Source: Natronorubrum halophilum
GTDB lineage: Archaea; Halobacteriota; Halobacteria; Halobacteriales; Natrialbaceae
Assembly: GCF_003670115.1 (NCBI RefSeq)
Contig: NZ_QQTY01000004.1
Coordinates: 372,001 to 436,000 of the forward strand
Direction of reading: 5' to 3'
Length of the DNA stretch: 64,000 nt
Shown: positions 27,636 through 36,129 of the stretch, in pieces
Layout: every line of letters starts with the position of its first letter
Position numbering within the stretch: the first letter of the stretch is position 1
Made by a program: the position numbers and the translations under genes
Notes under the pieces: model-generated
What the model was told of the DNA's origin: nothing
What the model saw: only the letters and a program-made list of their open reading frames with translations
The model's database searches: none

Positions 27636-28433
27636 ATGCGCGAACTCCGAACGTGTGATTTCTGTGCCGGCGATGCCGCCGGCACCTTCGAAATCGTCCC
27701 GCCCGAACTCGAGCCGACCGAGGCCGAACAGCGACGCGTCGTCTGCTGTTCGGCCTGCCGGGATCGGCTCGAAGTCCTGCTCGAACCGCTGCTCGCCCGT
27801 GCGGGCGTCGGTAGTGCCGGTGCGACAGCCAGTGCTGGCACCGACGACCGCGACGGTGGCCGCGAGGAACGCCTGACGACCGCAGACGAGACCGACGAAG
27901 CTGACGACGCGAGCGGGGCCGTCGTCGCGTCCGCGAACGACTCGACACAGAAGCAATCTCGGACGTCCAGTCCGAACGCGACCGTTTCTGACGGCGACTC
28001 CGACACCGATTCGCGGATCGGTTCGGTACTCGAGGACGGGATCACGTTCGAGCGATCCGAAGCCGCGGCGTCGGACCCCGATGGCGAGGAGACGGATGCG
28101 GACGGTGCGAACGAGACGACAATCGAAGATACGACGGTCGAAGCCGCGGCCGAAAACGGGGCGAACGAGTCCGGGGCAGCGGAGGACTCGAGTGACGCCG
28201 CAGTCGACGACCCGACGGACGATGACGTCACGAGTCGGCCGCCAGCGGGCTACGGCAAGGTCATCAGACTGCTCCAAAACCGGGAGTTCCCCATCCAGCG
28301 CAACGCCGTCGAAAACCTGGCCGCCGGAGCCTACGACCTCGAGACACACGAGATCAGTGCGATCGTCGATCACGCGCTCGAGGAGGGCGAGTTCACCGAG
28401 AACCGCGACATGCTCGAGCGGCCCGATAACTAG
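27636..28433 (+). CDS. Zinc-ribbon protein with long acidic linker
   Basis: 265 residues from the ATG at 27636. Residues 7-10 (CDFC) and the CCSAC at about residues 37-41 make a Cys4 zinc ribbon. Residues ~60-205 are a low-complexity linker rich in Asp, Glu, Ala, Ser and Thr, surely disordered. The last 60 residues (GYGKVIRLLQNREFPIQRNA, then DLETHEISAIVDHALEEGEF) are a compact helical domain. No known function; the layout suggests an adaptor that binds nucleic acid or protein at each end. It is convergent with hisB, 9 bases apart. Confidence 0.75.
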   Translation: MRELRTCDFCAGDAAGTFEIVPPELEPTEAEQRRVVCCSACRDRLEVLLEPLLARAGVGSAGATASAGTDDRDGGREERLTTADETDEADDASGAVVASANDSTQKQSRTSSPNATVSDGDSDTDSRIGSVLEDGITFERSEAAASDPDGEETDADGANETTIEDTTVEAAAENGANESGAAEDSSDAAVDDPTDDDVTSRPPAGYGKVIRLLQNREFPIQRNAVENLAAGAYDLETHEISAIVDHALEEGEFTENRDMLERPDN

Positions 28434-28442
28434 TCGCCCGTC

Positions 28443-29030
28443 CTAGAGCGTCCCTTTCGTACTCGGCGTCCCCGTTCGCCGCTCGTCGATCCGCGTCGCG
28501 TCGTCGAGCGCCCGCGCGAGCGTCTTGAACAGCGCCTCGACCTCGTGGTGGGCGTTCTCGCCTGTGACCTCGAGGTGCACGGTCAGACCGGCGTTCATCG
28601 CCAGCGATTCGCCGAAGTGGCGAGCCATGTCGCTCGTGAACTCGCCGATTCGGGCCTGCGAAAACGTGCCGTCGAAGTAGAATCGGGACCGACCGCTCAC
28701 GTCGACGACGGCACCGGCGACGGCCTCGTCCAGCGGGACCTGTCGGTCGGCGTAGCGCACGATCCCCGACCGATCGCCGAGCGCCTCGTCGAACGCCCCC
28801 CCGAGAACGATGGCCACGTCCTCGACCGTGTGGTGATCGTCGATCTCGAGGTCGCCGTCGCAGTCGATCTCGAGGTCGAACAGCCCGTGTTTGGCGAACG
28901 ACGTCAACATGTGGTCGAAGAAGCCGATTCCGGTGTCCACGTCGGCGTCGCCGGTGCCGTCGATCGCCAGCGCACACTCGATCGACGTCTCGGCCGTCTC
29001 GCGCGTATTCGTCGCCGTTCGCTCGCTCAT
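28443..29030 (-). CDS. hisB: Imidazoleglycerol-phosphate dehydratase
   Basis: Histidine pathway step: IGP to imidazole acetol phosphate, a Mn-dependent dehydration. 195 residues from the ATG at 29030, a monofunctional enzyme without the phosphatase domain of E. coli HisB. Metal-binding duplicated motifs are present: [13 protein letters not shown], then [14 protein letters not shown] in the first half, and [13 protein letters not shown] with [18 protein letters not shown] in the second. No his gene is adjacent. Confidence 0.96.
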   Translation of the reverse strand: MSERTATNTRETAETSIECALAIDGTGDADVDTGIGFFDHMLTSFAKHGLFDLEIDCDGDLEIDDHHTVEDVAIVLGGAFDEALGDRSGIVRYADRQVPLDEAVAGAVVDVSGRSRFYFDGTFSQARIGEFTSDMARHFGESLAMNAGLTVHLEVTGENAHHEVEALFKTLARALDDATRIDERRTGTPSTKGTL

Positions 29031-29336
29031 GACAGACCGATATCGCCGCCGGTACAAGGGGATTGCGCTCGCCGTGACACCGTTATGCACACCGTGATGA
29101 CGGTACGCACATCCTGATTACGCAGCCGAAAGCCACCGCTCGAGCAAACCGGACGGGGACACTAGTTGTGACCACGGCGAACGATCACGAATAGAGTACT
29201 GTCTGAGGAGAGCGTATAAAATTTCTAAACAATTCTCAGGCCGTTTCGAAACGTCGTATCGTCTCCGTTACCGAGGTTGAAACGGACCGAAACCACGCTA
29301 ATGTTCGACCCGTTATATGATCCCCGCAGTGAATGT
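29031..29336. other. Intergenic region upstream of hisB and the small membrane gene
   Basis: About 300 bases, AT-rich around 29210-29235. Contains a TTATATG element at 29311-29317 that is probably the promoter of the gene at 29364. No gene seen. Confidence 0.5.
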
Positions 29337-29363
29337 ATGGATAAGACGAGGTGCCTCGAACCG

Positions 29364-29633
29364 ATGTCCAATCACTCCCCGCTCCCGAACGAATCGATCG
29401 GTCCGTCCGGCCCTGAATCGGACCGAAAGCACGAGCAACGCTCCCACAGAATCGTCCGCTCGCTCAAAGGCCCAGCGCAGTTCCTGTCGTTTTGGGTCGC
29501 AATCGCCCTCCCCTTTGTGCACCTCCCCCTCCTCGCACAGGGACTGGGCAATCCGCAGGTGACCCTCACGTTCCTCACGCTGCTCGCGTTCAACGTCTTC
29601 GCGCTCTACGTTGGCCACGGTCACAAGCAGTGA
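29364..29633 (+). CDS. Small two-helix membrane protein
   Basis: 89 residues from the ATG at 29364; an in-frame ATG at 29337 is the alternative. A polar N-terminal half is followed by two membrane segments, QFLSFWVAIALPFVHLPLLA and TLTFLTLLAFNVFALYVGH. The TATA-like TTATATG at 29311-29317 would put the transcript start inside the 29337 ATG, which favours 29364 with a short leader. Unknown function. It lies upstream of trkH on the same strand with 124 bases between. Confidence 0.6.
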   Translation: MSNHSPLPNESIGPSGPESDRKHEQRSHRIVRSLKGPAQFLSFWVAIALPFVHLPLLAQGLGNPQVTLTFLTLLAFNVFALYVGHGHKQ

Positions 29634-29757
29634 GAGCGGCGGTTCGACAGCTGTCTCCCCTCCACACCGCCGCTTCCGTGTCGCCGGTGGCAACGCCTCA
29701 CGAACGGACAGGATCTCCAAGAGTTAATGTCCTTCCACGCTCAGATACGGTCACTCG

Positions 29758-31290
29758 ATGAGGATCCGCGTCGACTGGCGCTCGAGTTGTAGTCTCACCG
29801 GGACGGTTCTGAAGTGGCTCGCCGTCCCGATCGCCGCCCCCCTCATACTGGCGGTGCTCGACGGCGACGACGCGCTCCCGTTCGTCGCCGCACTCGTCGC
29901 CACCGTCGCGGTCGGCGTCGCACTCGAGCAACTGAACGACGATCCGAAGTTAGAACAGCGAGAGGCGTTCCTGATGGTCGCGCTGACGTGGCTCAGCGTC
30001 GGCGTCATCGGCGCGATTCCGTTCTACCTGATCGGACTCGGTACCGATCCGAGCTCCGCGTTTTCCGGCTCCCTCGACGGCCTGATCAACGCGCTGTTCG
30101 AGAGCATAAGCGGGCTGACAACCACGGGAGCGACGGTGATGAGCGGCTGGGATTTCGAGAACCAGTCCCGCGGGCTCTTGCTCTGGCGACAACTGCTCCA
30201 GTGGCTCGGCGGCCTCGGAATCCTGATCGTCGCCATCGGCCTGCTCTCGAACCTGATGGTCGGTGGAGCCCAGCTGATGGAGACCGAGACGCAGACGAAA
30301 AACGTCCGGAAACTCCGCCCGCACATCGACGAGACCGCCCGCCTCATCTGGGGGCTGTACGTGGGTCTCACAGTGCTCGCCGCGGCGACCTTCTACGCGC
30401 TCTACTGGCTCGGAATGGCCCCCGAGATGGATCTCTTCAACGCCGTCTCCCACGCTCTGACCAGCGTCGCGACCGCCGGCTTCTCCCCGGAGGGGGAAAG
30501 CATCGCCGCGTTTACGCCCGCCGTCCAGTGGGCTATCATCCCCTTCATGATCCTCGGCTCGACGAACTTCGTCCTGCTGTACTACGTCACCCAGGGAGCG
30601 TTCCGTCAGCCACTCGAGTCGGAGGAGTTCCGGTTCTACATCGGCGTTCTGGTGGGTTTTAGCGCGATCGTCGTGGGGCTTCTCTGGACCGATCCCGCGA
30701 TCGACGGCAGCGTCGAGTCGACGATCAGACACGGGATCTTCAACGTCGTTTCGATGGTGACGACGACGGGCTTCGCCTCGACGGACTTCAGCCGCTGGTC
30801 CGCCGGCGCAGCGCACATGCTGTTTCTCTGTATGTTCATCGGTGGGATGGCGGGGTCGACGACCTGTTCGATCAAAACCCTGCGCTGGCTGGTGACGCTC
30901 AAGGCGTTCCGTCGCAACCTCTTTACCTCGATTCACCCCGAAGCGGTGCGACCGCTTCGACTCAGCGACGCCGTCGTCGACGAGGACACGATCCGGGACA
31001 TCTACGCCTACGTGTTGCTCGTGATCACCATCTTCTTCCTGCTGACGATTTTCGTCGTCGTCGACGCGGCCCGGTTCGCCGATCCGGACGTCACCGAGTT
31101 CGAGGCCCTCACCGCGTCGGCCTCGATCTTCCTCAACATCGGTCCCGCGTTCGGGATGGCCGGCCCGATGGACAACTACGCCGGCTTTCCCATCACCACT
31201 CGCGTCGTCATGATCGTCATGATGTGGATCGGCCGCATCGAGATCATTCCGGTGCTCGTCCTGCTGACGCCGGCGTTCTGGAAGTCATAA
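29758..31290 (+). CDS. trkH: TrkH-family potassium uptake channel subunit
   Basis: 510-residue K+ transporter subunit of the TrkH/KtrB superfamily, with four M1-P-M2 units. Selectivity-filter loops are visible as SGLTTTGATVM (first), ALTSVATAGFS (second), SMVTTTGFASTDF (third) and ASIFLNIGPAFGM (fourth). Needs a TrkA/RCK partner for gating; none is encoded next to it. In a salt-in halophile this serves bulk K+ accumulation. Confidence 0.95.
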   Translation: MRIRVDWRSSCSLTGTVLKWLAVPIAAPLILAVLDGDDALPFVAALVATVAVGVALEQLNDDPKLEQREAFLMVALTWLSVGVIGAIPFYLIGLGTDPSSAFSGSLDGLINALFESISGLTTTGATVMSGWDFENQSRGLLLWRQLLQWLGGLGILIVAIGLLSNLMVGGAQLMETETQTKNVRKLRPHIDETARLIWGLYVGLTVLAAATFYALYWLGMAPEMDLFNAVSHALTSVATAGFSPEGESIAAFTPAVQWAIIPFMILGSTNFVLLYYVTQGAFRQPLESEEFRFYIGVLVGFSAIVVGLLWTDPAIDGSVESTIRHGIFNVVSMVTTTGFASTDFSRWSAGAAHMLFLCMFIGGMAGSTTCSIKTLRWLVTLKAFRRNLFTSIHPEAVRPLRLSDAVVDEDTIRDIYAYVLLVITIFFLLTIFVVVDAARFADPDVTEFEALTASASIFLNIGPAFGMAGPMDNYAGFPITTRVVMIVMMWIGRIEIIPVLVLLTPAFWKS

Positions 31291-31351
31291 AGACCCAGCT
31301 TTTGCGCTGCGGTCTGACGCGCTGGTGACTTTGTCAACCAGCGCGGCGTCC

Positions 31352-31374
31352 CTCGGCAAAACCTGGACCAAAAG
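31352..31374 (+). repeat. Dispersed intergenic motif, copy 1
   Basis: CTCGGCAAAACCTGGACCAA and the next three bases. The reverse complement of 59311-59332 gives CTCGAAAAACCTGGACCAAA..., matching except for two or three positions. Both copies are in hairpin-rich intergenic DNA. Confidence 0.6.
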
Positions 31375-31534
31375 CACCGGAAGACGGTCCTGCTCGCTAT
31401 TGCTCGCAGGCTGCGACTCCCGAGCCTTCGTTCGCTCCGCTCACGGAAGACACTCCTCCCTCCGTTCCGGCGGCTGTGCGGCCTTCACATCAGTCGTCGG
31501 CCCGCTCGGCCTTCGACTTCACTCGCGGTGAATA

Positions 31535-31571
31535 GCCGTGCAACGGCCTGCCCTCCCCCGGGTTGCACGGC
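31535..31571. repeat. Inverted repeat with 10-base arms
   Basis: GCCGTGCAAC and GTTGCACGGC separated by 17 bases, a strong potential stem-loop in non-coding DNA. Confidence 0.6.
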
Positions 31572-31647
31572 TCTCGCGTCGCTCGAGCCGTGCTCTCGGC
31601 CACAGCGACTGATTGTATCAAAGAAGTCTGAACCCCGCCGAGACAGT

Positions 31648-31770
31648 TCACTCGGTCTGCTCGTCGCTCGTTTGAACGAGTTCCTCGATGCCGCTCTCAG
31701 GAATCTCTCTTTTGGGGTCGAAGCCGACCGTCTCGTAGTAGCACGACAGAGCGGCGAGAGCCCGACGACC
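31648..31770 (-). pseudogene. Protein-like C-terminal remnant downstream of hisA
   Basis: Immediately after the hisA TGA the same frame stays open for 40 codons and reads like real protein: CYYETVGFDPKREIPESGIE and then ELVQTSDEQTE before a TGA. The Tyr-Tyr-Glu-x-Val-Gly-Phe pattern resembles the end of a GNAT acetyltransferase, but this is a guess. There is no start codon, so it is most likely the tail of a lost gene. Confidence 0.3.
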
Positions 31771-32505
31771 TCAACGATTATCGACGGCGTTCTGCGCTTC
31801 CTCGAGCGTGAAGTTCCCCTCGTACAGCGCGCTGCCGACCACCACGGCAGCGGCACCAGCCTCCTCGAGCGCCCGCACGTCCTCGAGGGTCGCCACACCC
31901 CCGCTCGCGATAACCGGAATCTCGGTCGCCTCGACGAGTTCCCGCACCGGTTCGGTAGCCACGCCCTCGAGTCGACCCTCGACGTCGACGTTCGTAAACA
32001 GGATCGCCACAGCCCCCAGCTCCTCGTACCGCTCGGCGGCTTCGACCGGCGAAATACCGGCGCCTTCGGTCCAGCCCTCGACGACGACCTCGCCGTCTTT
32101 CGCGTCGAGGCTGACGACCACGCTGTCGGGTTGCTCCTCGCTGATCTCGGCGACGATGTCGGGGTTTTCGACCGCCGCCGTACCGAGGATGACGCGGTCG
32201 AGCCCGCGCTCGAGCAAGTCGATCGCGTCGTCGTCGGTTCGAATCCCGCCGCCCAGTTGCGTCGGGACGTCGACGGTCTCGAGGACGGCGTCGATGGCGT
32301 CGCCGTTCTTTCGCTCGCCCTCGAACGCGCCGTCGAGGTCGACGAGGTGCAGCGACTCCGCACCGGCGTCGATCCACCGCTGTGCGGCCTCGACGGGGTC
32401 GCCGTAGGTCTTCTCGGTCCCGCGCTCGCCCTGGACGAGCTGGACCACTTCGCCGTCTTGCAAATCGACGGCGGGGATCACGTCGAACGCCGGAAACACG
32501 CTCAT
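31771..32505 (-). CDS. hisA: ProFAR isomerase
   Basis: Histidine pathway enzyme, 1-(5-phosphoribosyl)-5-[(5-phosphoribosylamino)methylideneamino]imidazole-4-carboxamide isomerase. 244 residues, a TIM barrel. Catalytic Asp in PAVDLQDGEVVQLVQG near the N-terminus and the second Asp in VVSLDAKDGEV; phosphate-binding GGGIRTDDD and ASGGVATLED. A TATA-like TTTAG at about -28 supports the ATG at 32505. The next gene upstream is a truncated SLC13 remnant whose missing 5' end abuts this promoter. Confidence 0.95.
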   Translation of the reverse strand: MSVFPAFDVIPAVDLQDGEVVQLVQGERGTEKTYGDPVEAAQRWIDAGAESLHLVDLDGAFEGERKNGDAIDAVLETVDVPTQLGGGIRTDDDAIDLLERGLDRVILGTAAVENPDIVAEISEEQPDSVVVSLDAKDGEVVVEGWTEGAGISPVEAAERYEELGAVAILFTNVDVEGRLEGVATEPVRELVEATEIPVIASGGVATLEDVRALEEAGAAAVVVGSALYEGNFTLEEAQNAVDNR

Positions 32506-32530
32506 GGCGAGTTGCAGGCGGGGCGTCCGC

Positions 32531-32537
32531 CTAAAGC
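32531..32537 (-). promoter_or_regulatory. TATA-like element of hisA
   Basis: GCTTTAG on the minus strand, 26-32 bases before the hisA ATG. Confidence 0.35.
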
Positions 32538-32575
32538 CACCGACTTCGGCGTTCGCCTCGAGGACGAGAAGAGCA

Positions 32576-34129
32576 CTCGGCCACCGGATGGCGTCGTACG
32601 CGGGAGACAGCGTTCACAAACAGCTGTTCGCGACCGTCCTCGCGACCAGTCCCGTCTCCGGCTTTCTCAACAACACGCCGGTCGTCGCGCTGCTCGTCCC
32701 CGTCGTCACCGACGTCGCGAATCGGGGTAACACGTCGCCCTCGAAGCTACTCATCCCGCTGTCGTACGCCTCGCAAATCGGCGGCATGCTGACCCTCATC
32801 GGAACCTCGACGAACCTCCTCGCGAGCGACGTCAGCGCTCGACTCGGCGAGGAGTACCCCGAACTCCACGGCTTCTCGATGTTCGAGTTCACGCAACTCG
32901 GCGCGGTCGTCGTCGTCGTCGGCGCGCTCTACCTGATCTTCGTCGGACACTACCTGCTCCCCCGAGCGCGTGCCGCCGCGCGCGGACTACCTCAAGGAGT
33001 ACGAAGTCGGCGACTACATCGCCGACGCGGCCGTGGTTCCCGGCTCGCCGCTCGTGGACGCGACCGTCGGCGACGCGGCCGAGAGTCTGGGTGCCGAAGC
33101 CGATATCGTTCAGATCATCCGCGAGGGGGATCGGTCGATCGCGCCGTACCAAGATGTCCATCTCGGGGAGGGTGACATCCTCGTCGTTCGTACGGATCGG
33201 GACGCAATCACGGCCCTGGAGGACGCGGAGGGCGTCGAACCCGTCGGGTACCCGGACTCAGCCGTGGACCTCTCTTCCGCCGATGGAGGAATCGTTACCG
33301 AACTGGTGATCGCACTCGACTCGCGGCTCGTCGGCGAACGGCTCGATCCAGAGGGATTCCGCGAGGAGTTCGGCGCGGCCGTCCTCGGCCTCCGGCGTCG
33401 CGGCGCGCTGATCGGCGAGCGGATCGTCGGCAAACGGCTCGACGTCGGCGACACGCTCCTCGTACAGGCACCGTCCGACACCCTCGATCGGCTCTCGAGG
33501 CGCGACGACGTGATCGTCACCCGCGATCCGAGTACCGGACGGACAAGGCACCGGTCGCCGTCGTTATTATGATCGGCGTCGTCACGGTCGCTACCCTCGA
33601 GATCTATCCGGTCTTGATCTCCGCGCTCGCTGGCGTGGTCGCAATGGTCGTCGCCGACGTCCTCGATCCGAACGAACTGTACGACGCCGTCGAGTGGGAC
33701 ATCATCTTCCTGCTCGCCGGCGTGATCCCGCTGGGAATCGCCTTAGAGCAGTCCGGTGCGGCCGCATACCTCGCCTTCATGGTCGTCCAGACGGCCGGCG
33801 TCCTGCCGACGCTCGCGGTGTTGTGGCTGTTCTATATCGTGACGGGGCTGATCACGGAGGTGATCAGCAACAACGCGAGCGTCGTCCTCATGATCCCGGT
33901 CGCAGCGGTCGCCGCGGCGGGAATCGGTGCGAACCCGTTCGCGTTCGTGATGGCGGTCACGTTCGCCGCAAGCACCGCGTTCCTGGGACCGATCGGCTAC
34001 CAGACGAACCTGTTCGTGTACGGTCCGGGCGGCTATCGCTTCGGCGACTATTTCCGAATCGGCGCGCCGCTGCAGTTGATTCTGTCGGTGGTCACCGTAC
34101 TCGGCATCGCGGTAATCTGGGGCGTGTGA
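32576..34129 (+). pseudogene. SLC13-family permease remnant: 5' deleted, two opposing frameshifts
   Basis: Three consecutive segments together spell an SLC13/DASS-type transporter with internal TrkA-C domains. Segment 1 (32576-32960) has GFLNNTPVVALLVPVVTD and LTLIGTSTNLLASD. An extra C in a C-run at 32959-32963 shifts the frame. Segment 2 (to ~33530) carries the RCK_C repeats (GERLDPEGFREEFGAAVLGL, GKRLDVGDTLLVQ). A missing base near 33530 shifts back, and segment 3 (33569-34129) has EVISNNASVVLMIPVAA and FLGPIGYQTNLFVYGPGGYR. Segments 1 and 3 share one frame, so the shifts cancel. Roughly the first 80-100 residues are absent, with the homology starting right beside the hisA promoter. Confidence 0.8.
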
Positions 34130-34333
34130 GGCGTCTGGGGCTCAGTGAGGCGACAAAATTCGTTCTCACGCTCGTCCCGCGGTCTGTCAGTTCGTTCCCG
34201 TGACCGGTGTGAGCCAAGCGAAACCCGGTTGCAGCGGACTGATTCGAGCGAGCGGTGAGCGGTCGGCAGTAGTAACGCAACACTCCCGGGCCCAATGACA
34301 TAATTAATATGATATATCAGTAGGTCCCAGTAC

Positions 34334-34339
34334 TTATTT
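34334..34339 (+). promoter_or_regulatory. TATA-like element of the PiT gene at 34366
   Basis: TTATTT about 27-32 bases before the ATG; an AT-rich block (34300-34320) lies just upstream. Confidence 0.4.
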
Positions 34340-34365
34340 GACGAACAGTCCAGTAGTCCCCCTCG

Positions 34366-35529
34366 ATGGTCGAAACTGTGCTGTTGGTCGGGGTCATCGC
34401 CTCGATTTTCGTCGGATTCAATATCGGCGGCTCGTCGACCGGAATCGCGTGGGGACCCGCCGTAGGAGCGGGACTGCTTCGAAAGACCACGGCGGCCGCG
34501 TTGATGACGTTTTTTGTCTTTCTCGGCGGCTGGACCGTCGGGCGGAATGTAATGGACACGCTCAGCGGCGACATAATCTCGATCGAAATTTCGCTGGTGG
34601 CCGGTGTCGCCGTCCTCTTTTTCATCGGACTGGGTATTCTCATCGCGAACGTCTTCGGCGTCCCCGTTCCGACGTCGATGACGACCGTCGGCGCGATCGC
34701 CGGATTGGGGCTGGCGACCGAGACCCTCAACTACGAGACGATCACCTGGATCATCTCGTGGTGGGTCGTCACGCCGGTTCTTGGACTCTGGGTCGGGGCG
34801 ACCATCGGCCGATATATCTACCCCGAACTCAATCGGCGCTTCGAGATCAGCGCGTCCGAGGGGGCGCTACTCACGCTCGATCGCAGCGGTTCGGCTCCGA
34901 AACCAGTACTCGGACCGAACACGACGTATCAGGAACTCGTCGGGACGGTCGTCGTCTTCATCATCGGCTGTTACATGGCCTTTAGCGCCGGTGCGAGCAA
35001 CGTTCCAAACGCCGTCGCACCGCTGGTCAGTAGCGGCGCGCTCGAGGTCGACACCGCCATCATCATCGCTACCGTCGCGATCGGACTCGGCGGCTTTACC
35101 ATCGCCCGACGGACGATGGAGTCCGTCGGGAGCGAACTCAGCGAGATCCCGCTGTTGGCGGCGCTGATCGTCATGCTCACTGCCTCGACGATCACGACCG
35201 CACTCTCGTGGATCGGCATTCCGATCAGTCTCGTGATGGCGTCGGTGATGACGATTATCGGCCTGGGCTGGGGGCGAGCCACTCGTCCGATCACGGCTCG
35301 AGATGCTATTCGTGGCGACACCGACACGGAGCTGGCGATGGGCGCACTGACCGCTGAATCCGACGCGCCGGTCACCAAAATCGGTGAAGCGGAGTCCGAA
35401 GAAGTCCTGAACGCGGGCGATCTCTTTAACCCGCGAGCTATCGTGAAGTACGTCTCGATGTGGATTATCGGACCGACGACGTCGACACTGCTTGCCTACG
35501 GGTTCTTCGTCGCCGTCGGTATCACCTGA
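34366..35529 (+). CDS. PiT-family inorganic phosphate transporter
   Basis: 387-residue polytopic transporter of the Pit family. It begins with VGFNIGGSSTGIAWGPAVGAG, the haloarchaeal form of the N-terminal Pho-4 signature; the second half has MAFSAGASNVPNAVAPLVSS, corresponding to the classical GANDVANA. About ten helices with a short cytoplasmic loop (LTLDRSGSAPKPVLG). It is a clear paralogue of the gene at 37252 (shared VPTSMTTVGAIAGLGLA-like and FNPRAIVKY/FNPSTTARV segments). A UspA gene follows 43 bases after the stop. Confidence 0.9.
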   Translation: MVETVLLVGVIASIFVGFNIGGSSTGIAWGPAVGAGLLRKTTAAALMTFFVFLGGWTVGRNVMDTLSGDIISIEISLVAGVAVLFFIGLGILIANVFGVPVPTSMTTVGAIAGLGLATETLNYETITWIISWWVVTPVLGLWVGATIGRYIYPELNRRFEISASEGALLTLDRSGSAPKPVLGPNTTYQELVGTVVVFIIGCYMAFSAGASNVPNAVAPLVSSGALEVDTAIIIATVAIGLGGFTIARRTMESVGSELSEIPLLAALIVMLTASTITTALSWIGIPISLVMASVMTIIGLGWGRATRPITARDAIRGDTDTELAMGALTAESDAPVTKIGEAESEEVLNAGDLFNPRAIVKYVSMWIIGPTTSTLLAYGFFVAVGIT

Positions 35530-35543
35530 CCCACTCCACCGCG

Positions 35544-35549
35544 TTTATT
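35544..35549 (+). promoter_or_regulatory. TATA box of the uspA-like gene
   Basis: TTTATT about 26 bases before the ATG at 35573, so this gene can be transcribed independently of the PiT gene. Confidence 0.45.
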
Positions 35550-35572
35550 CGCATGGCCGTCGTAGCTCGCGT

Positions 35573-35998
35573 ATGATTTCGCGCGTTCTCGTTCCGATGG
35601 ACGGCTCGGAGATGAGCGAACAGGCACTCGAGTACGCTCTCGAAGTCTACCCCGACGCCGAGATAACCGTCCTGTGCGTCGTCGGCGAACCGTCGTCGAT
35701 GTGGGGGGCGGCCACGGGCATGGCACTCGCCGACGATCTCGGGGAAGTGACAGCAGAACACGCACAGCCGACGTTCGACCGCGCACGCGAACTCGCCGCC
35801 GACGCCGGTAGAGACGCGGACCTCGAGACCGTCGCGGAACTTGGCCACCCCGTTCGGGCGATCATCAACCGCGCCGACGACTACGATACCGTCGTCGTCG
35901 GCAGTCACGGAGGGACGGTCGCCGACCGCCTGTTCATCGGCAACGTCGCGGAGAAGGTCGTTCGTCGATCACCGGTCCCGGTGGTGGTCGTTCGATAA
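35573..35998 (+). CDS. Universal stress protein (UspA family)
   Basis: 141 residues, single Usp domain. It begins MISRVLVPMDGSEMSEQALE, and the ATP-binding type signature is GSHGGTVADRLFIGNVAEKV near residues 111-130. That GxxG(9)G(S/T)-like pattern suggests the ATP-binding subgroup. Usp proteins are frequently paired with transporters in Halobacteria; here it sits between two PiT genes. Confidence 0.92.
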   Translation: MISRVLVPMDGSEMSEQALEYALEVYPDAEITVLCVVGEPSSMWGAATGMALADDLGEVTAEHAQPTFDRARELAADAGRDADLETVAELGHPVRAIINRADDYDTVVVGSHGGTVADRLFIGNVAEKVVRRSPVPVVVVR

Positions 35999-36129
35999 CC
36001 GAGACCGTACTGAAATCGCAACGCATCGCGAAGCGACGCAAAGCGCTCGGCCTGTTCGATCTGTAGCCGATCGAAGTCGTTGAAAACGATAGCACTGCAG
36101 CCCTCCGACGCGACCGTAATCGATACCGA

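Larger units (their letters stand above)
31291..31647. other. Hairpin-rich intergenic island after trkH
   Basis: Non-coding looking. Contains a 23-base motif (31352-31374) shared, reversed, with the ileS downstream region, and inverted repeats: CCTGC...GCAGG near 31389-31410, and 10-base arms GCCGTGCAAC (31535-31544) / GTTGCACGGC (31562-31571). Frames through it have no recognisable protein content. Confidence 0.55.

Noticed and set aside
32504-34129. Programmed frameshifting in the SLC13 gene
   Set aside because: Two opposite single-base changes in C-runs plus a missing N-terminus fit decay or sequencing error better than recoding.
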